Assembly: GCA_963556145.1 (NCBI GenBank)
Contig: OY744462.1
Span: 6,882,001 to 6,946,000, forward strand
Direction: 5' to 3'
DNA: 64,000 nucleotides
Source of the DNA: Hygrocybe punicea
Taxonomy: Eukaryota > Basidiomycota > Agaricomycetes > Agaricales > Hygrophoraceae
Shown here: piece after piece, positions 10,212-21,812 of the stretch
Layout: each line of letters begins with the position of its first letter
Numbering within the stretch: position 1 is the first letter of the stretch
Program-made: the position numbers and the translations under genes
The notes under the pieces: generated by a model
The model's input: the letters and a program-made list of their open reading frames with translations, nothing else
The model's database searches: none
What the model was told of the DNA's origin: nothing

Positions 10212-13200
10212 TCAGTCGTGTTGTGTAGGCTGAGATAGGTCACCAAAGGTGGTGGCGAGACGGCCAGTTCTTCCTATGTATTTTAATAGCTCTGAGACGC
10301 CATCTTTTGTGTTGAGTATATATCTGAGTGAGTGAGCGTTGTGACGGAGTTTGATGAATAGTAGGTGTCTTGGGTGATCGTACGCTGGGCAGTCAAAGAT
10401 GAAATGATGAATGTTCTCGTTGGTGTGTCCGCAGTCGGGACACGATGGCGAAGGTACTTTGTTGATCTTATAAAGATAGTAATTCAGCAGAAAGTGACCT
10501 ATACGGAGCTGTGTCAGTATACTGCTCTGCGATTTTTTGAGATACTGGGTCAGCTTGATGAAATTTCGTATTGGGAATGTGGGATCAATGCGAGTGAATC
10601 GGACGTAGCGAGGGGATGTTTTCCACTCCTCCTCCCATTTGGTCGCCATGGACTTTTTGAATGCCGTTTTGATTGCAGAGGTACCCGACGGAAGGGTGAT
10701 GCCCCCTAGCCATATTGGTAGGAGGTTGCGTGCGCTTGAGGAACCTTGGGCAGCTCTTTTCGCTTCTTGATCCGCTGCTTCGTTACCTGCTATGTCATCG
10801 TGAGCGGAGATCCATCTAATAGTAATTCTTAGCTGTGGGTTTGTCTCGGCTAGGCGGGTTCTCATGTCCTGGAACTCCCTAACAATGTACTGTCCCGTGC
10901 TTGACTTTAGGTATGGGCGGCCTGTCGCGAGGATCATAGATTGACTGTCGATGTATATTGTTGCCGTCCGTGGATGGGGTTCCTTGCTGAGTAGGTGTAT
11001 GGCGAGGGTGCAGGCCAGCATTTCGGCTTCCAGGTTGGTGTGGTTGTCGGTCGAGCCTAGGTGATAGCGTAGAATTTTCGTCTGTGTGCGGCCCAATCTG
11101 TATAGAATAGCTGCTGATCCCACTCCGCCTTCGAAGGCTGAGCCGTCGGTGTAGATTTTGATGTCTGCTGGGTCGGCCTGTTCTTCTTGTAAGGATCGTT
11201 CTCTGGAACGGGCAACGTGTGTACGGAGAGCTGGGAACTGTGAGCAGGTCGGTGGTGTGATCGTTTCGGTGTCATCTGGACTTATGCGGTATAGGTGTGT
11301 TAGGGTGTGTAATGGTGATTTGTGTCTGGGGACTAGATGTTTAGCGCATTGTCGGATTGGTTTGTAGAGTGGGTGTGATGATGGTAGAGTGGCCATCCTT
11401 ACAATTGCCCGATGACAGGCTCTGTGAAGTAGGATGTTAACCGGCAGAATACCCGCATGCATGTCGAGTAGATCGGTGGGGGAGGATCGTAGAGCTCCGG
11501 TTATTTTTAGTGCGGCCATGCGTTGTGCTTTCGTTAATTCTTTCATGGCTTTGACCGAACCCCACTTGTTCTTGTATCCAGGTACTTTGTGGACTGGGGT
11601 GTACCAAACATTGGCTGCGTAGGTTATTTTGGGAACGGCCACAGCATTATAGAGTCGTCACATTAGTCTAGTGCTGACTCCGGTTCTGGTCCTGGATAGT
11701 CTGCAGAAGAGCGCGATCCATTTGGTGGCGTTGGATAGTGTATGGTCTCATTGTTCGTGCCATCGTAGTTGTTGATCGAATATGGTGCCTAGGAAGCAAT
11801 GTGATTTCGTGGGTTTGATTGTTATGTTTTGTAAGGTTAGGTGCGGTCGTGCGATCTGCCGTTTCTGTGAGAAGTCAATGAGAGCAAATTTGTTTGTTTC
11901 GAATTTGGAATTGTGGTCTCTGGACCATTCGTATGCGCCTCCGGATCTATTCATCATGTCCTTGATGGCTGTATGTGTGTGGGTGAAGCTACGACCTTCC
12001 GCGTAAAGTGCGGCATCGTCTACGAAGGCCACTGCTAGCTCGTGGGGACCTACGGGGACGTCTAGTAGATCAGAATTGTAATACAGGTAGATAATCATAG
12101 ATAGTGGGTCGCCCTGTCCGATACCGTTTATGAGACGGATGGGGTCGGAGGTGTAGTCGTCGAACTTTAATCGTGTGGTTCGGTCCGATAGTATGTGTCC
12201 GATGATGGTAACTATCTGTTCCGGGATGCGACGTTTTCGTAGGTTATGGAGTAGACGGGCTGTGACCGCGTTTGGGAATGCGCCTTCGATGTCCAAGAAT
12301 AGGATGGTTGCAACCCTTTTGTTTCTCCAGGCATGCTTGATGCGGTTGACTAGAAGGTGCATTGAGTCCGTGGTTGAGCGTCCGGGTCGGCCGCCGAAGT
12401 GGGTCGATGGTAGTAGTTGGTGTTCTTCGGTTAGTTGTACGATGATTTCTGTCAGGATTGAGGTTAGTATTTTCGGTAGGGTATTGAGGAGGGCGATGGG
12501 TCGGTAGGCCTTGGGAATGTCGTAGCGGGGCTTGCCAGGTTTTCTGAGTACGCAGGTCGTAGATTCTTTCCAGCTGTTGTGATATGTATCAAGGTCGAAA
12601 AAGGCATTGTAGATGTAGAATAGATGGTCTATAATGATTGGGTTTATTTCTTTGAGTACCACGTTGGGGATGCCGTCGGGTCCTGGGGCCTTGAAGGGTT
12701 TTACTTTGTTGATGTGTCTGGTTATTTGGTCCCGCGTGATGATGGGTGTGTAGGCTATTCTGGTGGGATATTCGTGATTTGGTGGGACAGTGGAAGTAGG
12801 TGGGGGAGGTGGGAAGAAACTTGCTGCGATTACTCTGCTTTTGTCTTCGTTTGAGGAGGCGTGTTTTGTGGTGCCGTCCTGGACTGTGTATTCGAGTGTG
12901 GGTATTACCGTGTTGCCTCCGTCTCCGCGAGGGTAGTCACTGATTGGATTGGAGGTACAGCGGTTGACCGTCCATAGGCTGTAGTCGTTGGCCTCCTCTA
13001 AGAAGGCCGTCCAGTGGGCTTCTTTGGCTTTCATGATGGCTTCACCATAGCTGTTCCTGGTGCAGCGGTATTCTTTGTGGATGGGGTCGTCAGGTAGAGC
13101 TCGTTTTCTATACGATTCGAAACTTAGCCTGTTTTTCTTTTTTCTCAAGTCCGAGAGGTCCTTGTTCCACCATCGTTTTGAGTGCGGGGTCGGCTTAGAG

Positions 13201-14150
13201 ATGGGTACTATCTCATCGATGGTGTCTTGTATTGATTTTGTCAGATTCGTGATGGTTTGAGTTAGTTGCTGTTTGGAGAGAATCTTGGTTGGCTCTGGAA
13301 AGGGTCGTAAGCGGGTGGTTAGCGTGTCACAGAATTTATCCCAGTCAGTCATTACGAAGTCGCGTTTGGGTGTGTGTGTGCGTGTGTGGGTTTGAAAGAA
13401 TAGTGAAGTAAATATTGGGATATGATCGGTGCCGGTGGGTCGGTCGTTGGGTTTTGTGTCGCATATGAGTATTGAATCTAAAGTTTTTGCTGAGCAGAAG
13501 ACGTTATCAGTTCTTGTCCAGTTTTTGGTGGCCATGGATTCCAGGGTGGGCAAGTCTTTGGGCAGTGCCATCATCATGTTGTGATCGGTTACAGCCTCTA
13601 TGAGTAATCGTGCTTGGTCCAGGGCGTTGGCGGTGAATAGGTGGTGGTTTCTTTCCTCGTCCCATAGGGGGTGGTGTCGGTTGAAGTCGCCGCACCACAA
13701 CATGTGGTCATTTGCGTTTTGATGTAAAGAGTTTTCGTTGTCCTTGGTGAATTGTGTTAGCGTTGTAAGGTTAAGAGAGTGGAGACAGTCATTGTATATA
13801 TTGAAGATGGAGAGGTTGGCATGTGGACTTCGGATACGGATGGCGGTAATGTCGTTGGTGTTGGGGAGTTTGATCTGTTCCCATGTAGTCGTGTCTAGTT
13901 TAGAGTTAACTAGGATGACTGATCTGACGGCCGAGTCGAGGTTGAATCGGGATGTGGGATATATGACCCTCCAGTCGTGTGTGGCTTTCGTGTTGTTGTA
14001 TCTGTCGAAGTAGGGTTCTTGTATTAGTAAGATGTCACATTTATTAAAAATATTTGAATTCATGAGGTCCCACTGCGCTTTGGCTGATTTGTTTAAGTTG
14101 ATTTGCCATATATTTATGCGGTACGGCTGTACGTTGGGTTGTTCAGGCAT
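10212..14150 (-). pseudogene. LINE ORF2 (endonuclease, reverse transcriptase, RNase H) with two TGA stops
   Basis: One frame runs from MPEQPNVQPYRINIW at 14150 to 10212. Domains in order: APE-type endonuclease (WQINLNKS, LIQEPY, WCGDFNRHHPLWD, TGTDHIPIF); reverse transcriptase (FKAPGPDGIPN, YRPIALLNTLPK, LFLDIEGAF, GIGQGDPLS, AFVDDAALYA as the active-site DD); RNase H (YTDGS, LEAE, IDSQ, HDDIAGNEAADQ); C-terminal knuckle CPDCGHTNENIHHFIFDC. Two in-frame TGA codons lie between reverse transcriptase and RNase H (near 11745 and 11655), and the frame continues across both. Alignment with the second copy suggests the first, and probably the second, arose from CGA Arg codons. As written, the RNase H part cannot be made without readthrough. 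Confidence 0.85.
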
Positions 14151-15930
14151 GGATCAAGTGTATGTTGGAGTTGGACGTTGATGCTCTGTTAAAGGCGGAG
14201 AGAGGGGATGGGGGGCGGTCGCCCCATCCGTCTGGCGTGCGAGTGCGTGGATTAGGATCATTGGGAGGAGCCCGTTCATTTGAAGTGAAGGGCAGGGTCG
14301 TTTGTGCGAGGTGAGGGCGTATGTCCCAAGGGGCTCTATGATGGTTTTGGTTTTGGTTTATGCGCGTGATGTTGGGTCTGGGTGGGGGGAATTGGTGAGC
14401 ATGCGTATTAGGAATGTAGTGACGGTCTTCGTTGCTTAGTGATCTATGTCTGTGAGGGTTGGGTGTACGGTTCGCCGGGGGTGTGAATGCGTGAGTCCAG
14501 GGTTCGTCCGTGGGGTAGTAGGGCATTCGGTTTTCTATATTGTTAGTGTCTAGATCCTTACATTTTTGGACGAAGGTGGGGCAGGAACGGTCCCAGCTGG
14601 CGTGGCCATCCTTTCCACAGGGTGTACAGTGTAGTTTATTGTTGTCGGTGCAATTGGCCGTTCGGTGGTTGTTGCCGCATGTGCCGCATATGTCATTCGG
14701 GGCTGGGCACGATGAGGCTACGTGATTCCAGCGTTGGCAGCGCAGGCAACGAAGGGGTTCCCTTTTACATTTGTTGGCTTTGATTCGTTTGTGGCATATG
14801 TAAAAACCTTTGGAGATAATGGAGTTAGCGACATCGGGTGAGGAGGTAGTGAAAATGGCGTGGCCGCAGGTCTGGTTTGCAGCGCGTTTTTCTTTTGGTT
14901 TGATCCAGTTAGCTTTGGTGATGGTATTTGTCGGTAGATCGTTTATCTCTTCGACCTCCCTTAGATGTTTTACGTTTTCGGGGTCGAATGTGAGAGGGAT
15001 GAAGTATGCAATAATTGCATATGACCGTGGCTTGATCTCTGCGCCGTAGCCGAAGTCATCTGTAAATCTCGTATGTTGGGCATCGGTTAGTAGCCATTTC
15101 ACAAGTAGATCTGAATTTGCTTCCAAGAGTACTCCTCCATTGCGTAGTTTGGTTGCGCCACGGAATTTTTGGCCTTCCGGGGCGCCGTTCGTACTGATAA
15201 TTTGGTTGGCTTTATTTAGGATGCCTGCATGGCTGAGCTTTTCCAGGTCCTCGTGATGGGGGGGTTTAATGTTGAGGAGTATTTGTCGGGCTTGCAGGGC
15301 CTCTCTCGAGCTAATTGATGGGTTTTTAGTGTTATGGTGAGGGGGGGGTCTTACTTGATTGATGAGGACGTCTTTATACGTGATCGTGGTAGCTTCTATT
15401 GCGTTTGTTGAGTTCTGTAGGTTATCGGCAAGTTGTTGGAGCTGGGTCTTGGTGGCTTCCAGGTTGGTTTTGACTTTCTTGGTGATCCTGTCTACGATCG
15501 CGTCGACTATCGGGTCAAAGTCCTTCGTGAGAGGGTTGAGCTGGTGTTGGTCGATTTTGAGCTTGTCTGTAAGCTGTTTGGATAGTGCTGCTGCTTTGAG
15601 TTCGAGATCGAGGTCCAGTAGGATGAAGGCAATTGATCTGATAGTGTCTATTGCTTCGTGATTTCCAGAGAGGTCATTTCCTGTAGCCAGATGAAATAAC
15701 ATCGCTGATAATATGGTGGCATCATTTTCTTTGTGTTCTAAAGAGTGGAACTTAGCATTGAGGTATTCTTTAGCTGCTTCCGGGGAGTCGATGTCTTCAT
15801 CTTCGGTGTCTTCTTGTCTGTTATCTTTCTTTTTTCGGGTACCGGGGGCAGTGGACGATCTGGTGTTCACGGGGTCCTGGTTTACCGACTTGGAGCTGTT
15901 TTTACCGGTGATGAGCGTGGCCTGGCGCAT
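14143..15930 (-). CDS. LINE ORF1, gag-like RNA-binding protein
   Basis: A 595-residue open frame without stops. The N-terminal third is charged and helical. A central region (KFRGATKLRNGGVLLEANSD) is conserved with the copy at 50521-52023. Three zinc knuckles follow: CLRCQRWNHVASSC (C-x2-C-x4-H-x4-C), CGTCGNNHRTANC, and CTPCGKDGHASWDRSC. The tail is Pro/Asn/Arg-rich. By family analogy it coats element RNA into a ribonucleoprotein. The start codon at 15930 gives MRQATLITGK. Its end overlaps the ORF2 start by 8 bp, suggesting coupled translation of ORF2 by termination-reinitiation. Confidence 0.85.
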   Translation of the reverse strand: MRQATLITGKNSSKSVNQDPVNTRSSTAPGTRKKKDNRQEDTEDEDIDSPEAAKEYLNAKFHSLEHKENDATILSAMLFHLATGNDLSGNHEAIDTIRSIAFILLDLDLELKAAALSKQLTDKLKIDQHQLNPLTKDFDPIVDAIVDRITKKVKTNLEATKTQLQQLADNLQNSTNAIEATTITYKDVLINQVRPPPHHNTKNPSISSREALQARQILLNIKPPHHEDLEKLSHAGILNKANQIISTNGAPEGQKFRGATKLRNGGVLLEANSDLLVKWLLTDAQHTRFTDDFGYGAEIKPRSYAIIAYFIPLTFDPENVKHLREVEEINDLPTNTITKANWIKPKEKRAANQTCGHAIFTTSSPDVANSIISKGFYICHKRIKANKCKREPLRCLRCQRWNHVASSCPAPNDICGTCGNNHRTANCTDNNKLHCTPCGKDGHASWDRSCPTFVQKCKDLDTNNIENRMPYYPTDEPWTHAFTPPANRTPNPHRHRSLSNEDRHYIPNTHAHQFPPPRPNITRINQNQNHHRAPWDIRPHLAQTTLPFTSNERAPPNDPNPRTRTPDGWGDRPPSPLSAFNRASTSNSNIHLIHA

Positions 15931-16122
15931 TGTTAAGTGATTGTTGGGTTTGTTGTTTCTTGTGGAACTGGGGATTATATTTGTAGCGATTATTGCGATT
16001 GTTGATTGTTGGGAGGGCCTGCAGCCGCTGTAGATGAGTTCCTTATTTCGGGGTCCCAGAGGGGTACCACATGGTCAGGGAACAAGGACCTCCCTAAATA
16101 GATATTGACATATATATACTAG

Positions 16123-18269
16123 CCAAAAGATTGCTTGTCATCAATGAAGTATCGGGGATGTTGGAGCATTCGCCTGCATGTGAGGAGCTCCAGGAGATGG
16201 CCAAAAATCCCATAATCCCATTACACCCAGATCTACGAAACTACGCACTGTCGCTCCTCCAGGACCTCATGGTGCCAATAAGTCAAGTTCGAATCCTTTG
16301 CCGCAAGTGGGCAACCGAGCGATGGGGACCAATTGCTGGCAACATTCACCACCGGTTCACTCTTACTCGATATGAAACAACATCACTTTATCGCACACTG
16401 TCACGCAACAATGGTATTCCTCAACGATCAGGTGCTGCACAGAACCGGGACCTTTGGTTTCGAGCTGATCCAAAACCACCTTCGACCCTGCTTACATCTT
16501 CGTGCCTGTTTTACCGTCCACTTGGAGAAGGTGATCATGATCGATTTGTCTTAATTTTGTCGACTCCGAGGCAACAAGAGATGGCATGGAAATACGGGCA
16601 CAAAAAACAAATGCTTATGGACAGTACCTTTGGTGTTTGCTCTGCGAAACTGCTGGTCTTTATTCTGATGGCCATTGATGACTGCAATACTGGGATCCCA
16701 GTGGCTTTTATCCTCTTCACAGCCCTGAAAGATGTGAAGGCAACACATGCTTCGTACGATGGCACAATTCTGACGGAGCTTCTTGGGAAGTTCAAACTAC
16801 ATATGGGATTGAATCAAGCAGGCAAAGCCTTTGATATGATGGTCGGCAACACTGACAATGACTCCCGGGAGCGAAAGGCACTCCAAGAAAACTGGCCGTC
16901 AGTTTTCCTTATTCTTTGCTTGTTTCACACATGGCAATCTTGGCGTAACGGACTTGGTCGATACCTCAGGGTAGTTCCAAAAGGACAAGATCGTCAAGAG
17001 GTTCGGCAGCGCCTTGGAAAATTTCTGATGCGTCTGCTCAAAGAGATCACTGAATACACACTAGCCGTCCAGGTATACAATGACGAAGTGGCCTATTTTC
17101 GCTCACTTGGCAACTCTTGCAACACCCCACAACGAAAAAAACAGTCGAAGGGTGGGCTAGCATTTCTCGCCTATCTCCAGCCTTATCTCGCACTTCATAG
17201 TTTCTGGATGTCCTGGTCAAAAGCTGGAGTGATTGAAGCCGCGCACCGCCTTGGTGTCCCACCTGCAAAGGTTGCAAGAACAACCAACCACCTGGAATCT
17301 TTCAATGGCCGAATCAAGGGCAAATATTATGCCTCTTACCTGTGTTCAGGACGACTTCCTCGCATCGACACATGGATTCTTACCATGATCACAAAAGTCA
17401 TGCCAGATTTTTTCAACGAGTACAATGAACGCAATGCTCAAACCATCTATTTATCTGAAATGCGTTATGCTATTCCAAAACAAGTGTCAGATCCTCCCGC
17501 CATCAGTCTTCTTCATTCGGTATCAAAACAAATCATTCCAGATACCAGCACCATCGTTTCTGAACTCACAGACAAAGTTGAAGAGGATTTTCTCCACCAG
17601 CTTGTCGAGGACGATGAGGATGATGCATGCAGCGAGGAGCCCGAAGTCTCAGAGCTTAAACTAGATGACGTGGAGCTACTTGAGGGACGGGTTGGCATGA
17701 TAATTGAACTGGGATCTGACTCTGACACCGACATCACTGCCAGTGACACCTCTTTTTTCTGCGACGACGCACTTGATGAAGCTTCTATTATCAAGCACCT
17801 CCCTGGCGACGTCTCATTACTATTTCCATCTGGAGTCACTCAATCTGCATCTCCTCCTGACGAACTTGAAGAACTTGACTGGAATCTTCTCTCGTTGAAG
17901 AGCCCTGACACTGGCCACGAAGCAGACCTGAATTTACCTCATTCAAACTTGGAGGCGATAGCATGGCAGGAGCTCCTCCTTGCCGAGGACCACCTTTCCA
18001 ACTGTGTTCGCAACTTCCTCAATGTCTCAACAAACCCTAACGCCCATCAAATTGCTGCGCCATACATCAGCCCACACCTTCGCTCTCGGTTTCTTGAACA
18101 GCAGGTACCAAATGGAATTGACATACCCTATCTCACTTGTAAAGTTTCCACTTCACCTGTTATGAAATTTCCCACTGCTGATGAGGCAGAGACACACGCG
18201 CTGAAGGACTTCCCTACATTCCCAAAGCAATTAAAAGAGAAACGCACACAGTCTCATAGCATTCGATAA
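16123..18269 (+). CDS. MULE transposase, catalytic and C-terminal exon
   Basis: An uninterrupted frame of over 700 codons begins directly after the acceptor TATACTAG at 16122. The catalytic DDE set can be seen: first Asp in MLMDSTFGVC, second Asp in NTDNDSRERKAL, the characteristic C-x2-H of LCLFHTWQSW, and Glu in TTNHLESFNGR. A Ser/Glu/Asp-rich acidic tail makes up the last 250 residues. The protein would cut and join the element's ends in the nucleus. The frame carries no stops, unlike the nested LINE, so the core was intact when last active; movement now also depends on splicing out a 6.4-kb intron. Superfamily assignment is confident; the tail's role is unknown. Confidence 0.85.
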
Positions 18270-18329
18270 CATTGTAATTCTGGTCATAATACATGCACAG
18301 TAATTTTACTGCCAATGCTGTGTGAGTGA

Positions 18330-18960
18330 CGGTGGAACTGTGAGCTTCGGTGAGAGGTTGCGAGGTGGCATTGATGGTGGGCAATGGGCCTGAGTTGCGA
18401 ATGGTGCATGGGGCCGGCGTTGGCAGCTGCCAGCCATGCACGGTGGCCTATAGCGGTGAACGGGTGGCGTTGGTGAACAGTGGGCTGTCGATAGTGGTGA
18501 ATGGGCAGCTTTAGTGGTGAATCGTGGGCCATCGCGGTGAGCGGTGGAGTTGGTGGTGAACGGTGGCCTATAGTGGTAAATGGTGGGCTGGCGTGGGTGG
18601 TGAGCGGTGCATAGTGGGCATTTACAGCCGTGAACGGTGGCCTATAGCAGTAAATGGGTGGCTTTGGTGGTGAACCGTGGGCCGTCGCGGTGAGCGGTGG
18701 AGTTGGTGGTGAACGGTGGCCTATAGTGGTAAATGGTGGGCCATCGGTGGTGAACGGTGGCCTATAGTTGTGAATGGTGGGCTGGCGTTGGTGGTGAGCG
18801 GTGCATAGTGGGCATTAATGGTGGCCGATAGCGGTGAATGGGCGGCTTTGGTGAACCGTGGGCCATTGCGGTGAGAGGTGGAGTTGGTGGTGAACGGTGT
18901 GCAATGGGCATTTACGGTGTATAGCATTTACGGTGTATAGCATGCTTGGCAGGGGCGTTG
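18330..18960. repeat. GGTGAACGGTGGCCTATAG minisatellite
   Basis: Diverged, interleaved units built on GGTGAACGG, GGTGGCCTATAGTGG and GTAAATGGTGGGC are repeated many times near the 3' end of the MULE. No gene is supported here. Confidence 0.7.
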
Positions 18961-19090
18961 ACGGTGCGCGCGGTGTGTGGTGGGCTTGGGCGGTGGTGGT
19001 GACGGTGCGTTGTCGATTTTCGTGTTGTGTTCGTGTTGTGTATTCGTTTGCACGTGACTTCACCGGCGTGGGTTGAAAGTCCCAAACTTA

Positions 19091-19430
19091 GTACCAAAAG
19101 TGGACAATATATAATGTCCATTTTGCCAAACATTGCCAAATGGTCTGTGCATGACCTCTTTACAATTGTGTGTTACAACCCATGTCCATGGGTATGGGTT
19201 TCTGGCACTCATATATGCCAACTTATCTTCTTAACAGAGGAACTATGCAACTCTGCTTAGGCAGAGATTTATTAGTTTATTATGTAAATATATATATTGC
19301 AATCTAATTAAATATTTATTTACAATAAATGAATAAATATTGCTTTTTCTTATCTTGACATTGTGAAGGTAGACAGCACAAAGCCCATAGACAGAACAGA
19401 AAAGTACTAGAATAAAAGAAAACTAGTCTG
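19091..19430. other. AT-rich spacer
   Basis: No gene is seen. A self-complementary AATATTTATTTAC...AATAAATATT lies at 19309-19340. Confidence 0.5.
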
Positions 19431-19436
19431 GGTCCT

Positions 19437-21795
19437 CATTGTTACCTCCTTCAAGACCTAAGTCAACACCACTCTCGGAGTTGTCTTCTTGATTACTGCT
19501 GGCTTGACTATCAGATTCTGATGACCAATCTGTGTCATCTTTTGCCTGTGTTCAAAAATGGCCACACTTCTTCATTGTTAAGAACAACAAGAACTGCTGG
19601 CTGACCTCTGGGCAAAGCTGACGACTTCACTCACTTCTATGTAAATATGTATGTCCTCCTCCATTGCAATAAACCTACCGCAACTGATACTACATGTTCA
19701 GCTTCATTGACAGGGATATATTTATGTGCTACCTTGGTGGTAGCATTGGCCACCAGACATCAGGTGACAATGACAACTCAGATATTGATGTTGATGAAGA
19801 CATTGATGATATTTGTGAACCTGGCATGGAAGGACAAATGAATGAATGTGCTGAAGGTACCACTGAGGATGATAGCAACAACAGCTTAGATATTAGCAGT
19901 GACTACCCTGGATCACAAGGGAAGTGTCTAGGAACCCAAATGCCTGAGAGTCAGAGTCAGGTATGAATCCAATCATGGGCAGCTGAATGACATGAAAACC
20001 GGCTGTGTAGTTTGGCTTGGTGCCAAACCAATGAACCCATAAGAATTCAATATGCTGAAGAGATTGATTTGTAGCTTGAGGGCCAGTATGTAGTACTCAT
20101 GCATGGAAGATACCAATTATATGGGCATACCAGTATGGATGCAATTCAGGGTCGTCCTCTTGGGAAAGAACCATAACATCCCCATGAGTATGTGGGTTGA
20201 GAGAATCTTGGTCCCTGTGAACATCATAAGTGGTGTAAGTCAAAGGCAAGACCTTTGTTGCATAAATTCAATCGTCAACAATCAGAACTGCCTGTCGATC
20301 TTCATCTGTGAAATCGTGGTCCTCACTGTATTGGTCCAAGTTTAAAAGTTAAGCTAGTAAATGATTTTTAAGCTTTGGGATAAACTCCTAAAGATATATG
20401 GTTATTAGGGTAATAGATGAATGCAACTGGTCAAACCTTCATGGCTGGATCATGAGGAAATTTATGTATAAGGAGAAAATATTACAAGGGAAGTTGTTGG
20501 ATTCAGAGATGTGGTGATGCATATCAGGACTTGTGATGGGAAGTGAATCATGTATGCCAATGAGATGCAGGTGTGAATCATTCCTCTTGGCTGCTAATTT
20601 TGCTGCTTCTACAGCTCATTGCAACCAAGCACAACACCATTCATGCCTTGCAATTTGTTTCATAGCTTTATTTTTGTTTGTGTGTCCATATAATCATTTG
20701 ACTAGCCAGTGTGCCAGTTCTCCCTAGATGATGACGAGTAACAAATCAAGATGAGTTATAATAACACAATGATAGACACATACACATACAATCTGAGTAG
20801 TGTATGAATCCACCATGCAAAATTCACAGATAGTCCTCACATAATCACCAAGGGCATGAAACTTATATATCAGGAGGTTGAAGGCCTTTGGCTTTGTGGT
20901 TGAAGCACTGGATACACCTGAAGTTGCATGCTGCTTTGTAGCCTTGCATTTCATCTGGTGACCTCGAGCTGCTACCTCTTTCACCAGCTCTACAGTTTTG
21001 AAGGCAGCAGGTCATTTTACAAAAATTATGCATCTCCTTACCAAGTACCATCGTGATGTTCTTCAAACTGGTGAGCGTAGATTCGGCATGCATTCAAAGC
21101 TTGGCAAGGGCATGCAACTCTGCAAGCCAAAAGAGCAGTGTCATGATTATTGCATTAGGAGGTTCAGGTAGAAGCCCTTTGAAAGCTGGTATGGAACACT
21201 AGAGAAAAGGGCCCAATTAAAGGCACTACATATCTCATTTGACCAATGATACCTGTAAGAGATCCTCAAAGTTCTGGGCTGCCAATTTTTTCATTTCAGA
21301 GGCATTATTTGAGACACGATGGATGGTGTCACAGCCAAAGCTAGGAATCTGTCAGAACCTGATCCTGCAGTTAGCAGATGATGCAAAGCAAGGCTGGTGT
21401 TCACCAACCTTGAATCTAGTTCAGCTACTAGTCTTCTAGCAGGAGCCTCAGCATATAAAGTGCGAATCAAGTGTTTGAAAACTGCTTTCCACACCCCTAA
21501 TTCAAACTCATGCATCAAGTCAACAATGAGCATTGAGAAGGGGTTGAAGCTGAAGGGGCCAAGCCTCTCTGCCAAAGCATTCTATTGATGAGGATTAGCC
21601 TCTGAACCTAAGATGTAGGCTGATGGTACATACTACTGTTGGAACAAGTGACTGGGCCTTCAGGAGTCTCTCAATAGCTGCACCAGCAATGGGCTTTCCC
21701 AGTTTGTATATGAAATCCTGAGTGCAGAGTATAATGTTACCAAGGTATTGCTGTATGTTGCACTCTCCCACATATTCCTTAGGACTCCTCAAGGA
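19437..21795 (-). pseudogene. Plavaka-type transposase remnant
   Basis: Conserved blocks of the basidiomycete Plavaka (CACTA-related) transposase can be followed on the minus strand in the right order: DFIYKLGKPIAGAAIERLLK (about 21700), FSMLIVDLMHEFELGVWKAV (about 21520), MHAESTLTSLKNITMVLG (about 21090), a KAFNLLIYKFHALGDYVRTI block (about 20870), HTNKNKAMKQIAR (about 20680), and an MHHHISES block (about 20510). The stretch 19437-19552 may be an acidic C-terminal tail. Stops and frameshifts interrupt it (for example in the block at 20700). Several gaps between blocks look like introns. The copy is dead. Family assignment rests on remembered block similarity, not a search. Confidence 0.7.
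19575..19966 (+). pseudogene. Second Plavaka C-terminal fragment, opposite strand
   Basis: On the plus strand DDFTHFYVN is followed by a likely intron (GTATGT at 19652 to TTCAG at about 19707) and then FIDRDIFMCYLGGSIGHQTS, a block usually near the C-terminus of Plavaka proteins. An Asp/Glu-rich stretch follows. It lies within the span of the minus-strand remnant, so it is an inverted fragment or a separate insertion. Confidence 0.55.
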
Positions 21796-21812
21796 CTCCT
21801 CAAGGACTCCTC
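21771..21812. repeat. AGGACTCCT subterminal-like repeats
   Basis: CACTCTCCCACATATTCCTT is followed by three AGGACTCCTCA units. The same end sequence and repeat, in reverse orientation, bound the array at 36845-37085. The CACT start and subterminal repeats recall CACTA-type ends. Confidence 0.5.

Larger units (their letters stand above)
9684..16093 (-). mobile_element. Tad-like LINE, full-length, antisense in the MULE intron
   Basis: This is a 6.4-kb non-LTR retrotransposon bounded by a 13-bp target duplication CTAAATAGATATT (9671-9683 and 16094-16106). The 3' end is an A-rich tail, seen as T-rich plus strand at 9681-9713. Order on the minus strand: 5' region with TTCGGGGTCCC-type sequence, ORF1 (gag-like with zinc knuckles), and ORF2 (endonuclease, reverse transcriptase, RNase H, terminal Cys/His knuckle). 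ORF1 and ORF2 overlap by 8 bp. ORF2 has two in-frame TGA stops. A related copy lies at 42420-52147. Confidence 0.9.
9650..16122 (+). other. MULE intron enlarged by a LINE insertion
   Basis: If the LINE and one target copy are removed, the intron would be about 50 bp, with donor GTGCGA, a TACTAA branch-like sequence and acceptor TACTAG. The phase across it is exact (G at 9649 plus CC at 16123-16124). The LINE landed just after the branch-like sequence, in antisense orientation. Confidence 0.75.
9039..19081 (+). mobile_element. Mutator-like element (MULE), interrupted by a LINE
   Basis: The boundaries are set by a perfect 9-bp target duplication CCAAACTTA (9030-9038 and 19082-19090), the length typical of Mutator elements. 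The ends are inverted repeats: CAACTCACGCCGGGGAAGTC on the left against CAACCCACGCCGGTGAAGTC on the right (as reverse complement), running on into CACGTG. Without the nested LINE (9684-16093) and one copy of its duplicated target, the MULE is about 3.6 kb. It carries one transposase gene on the plus strand and a GGTGAACGGTGG-type minisatellite near its right end. Confidence 0.88.
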
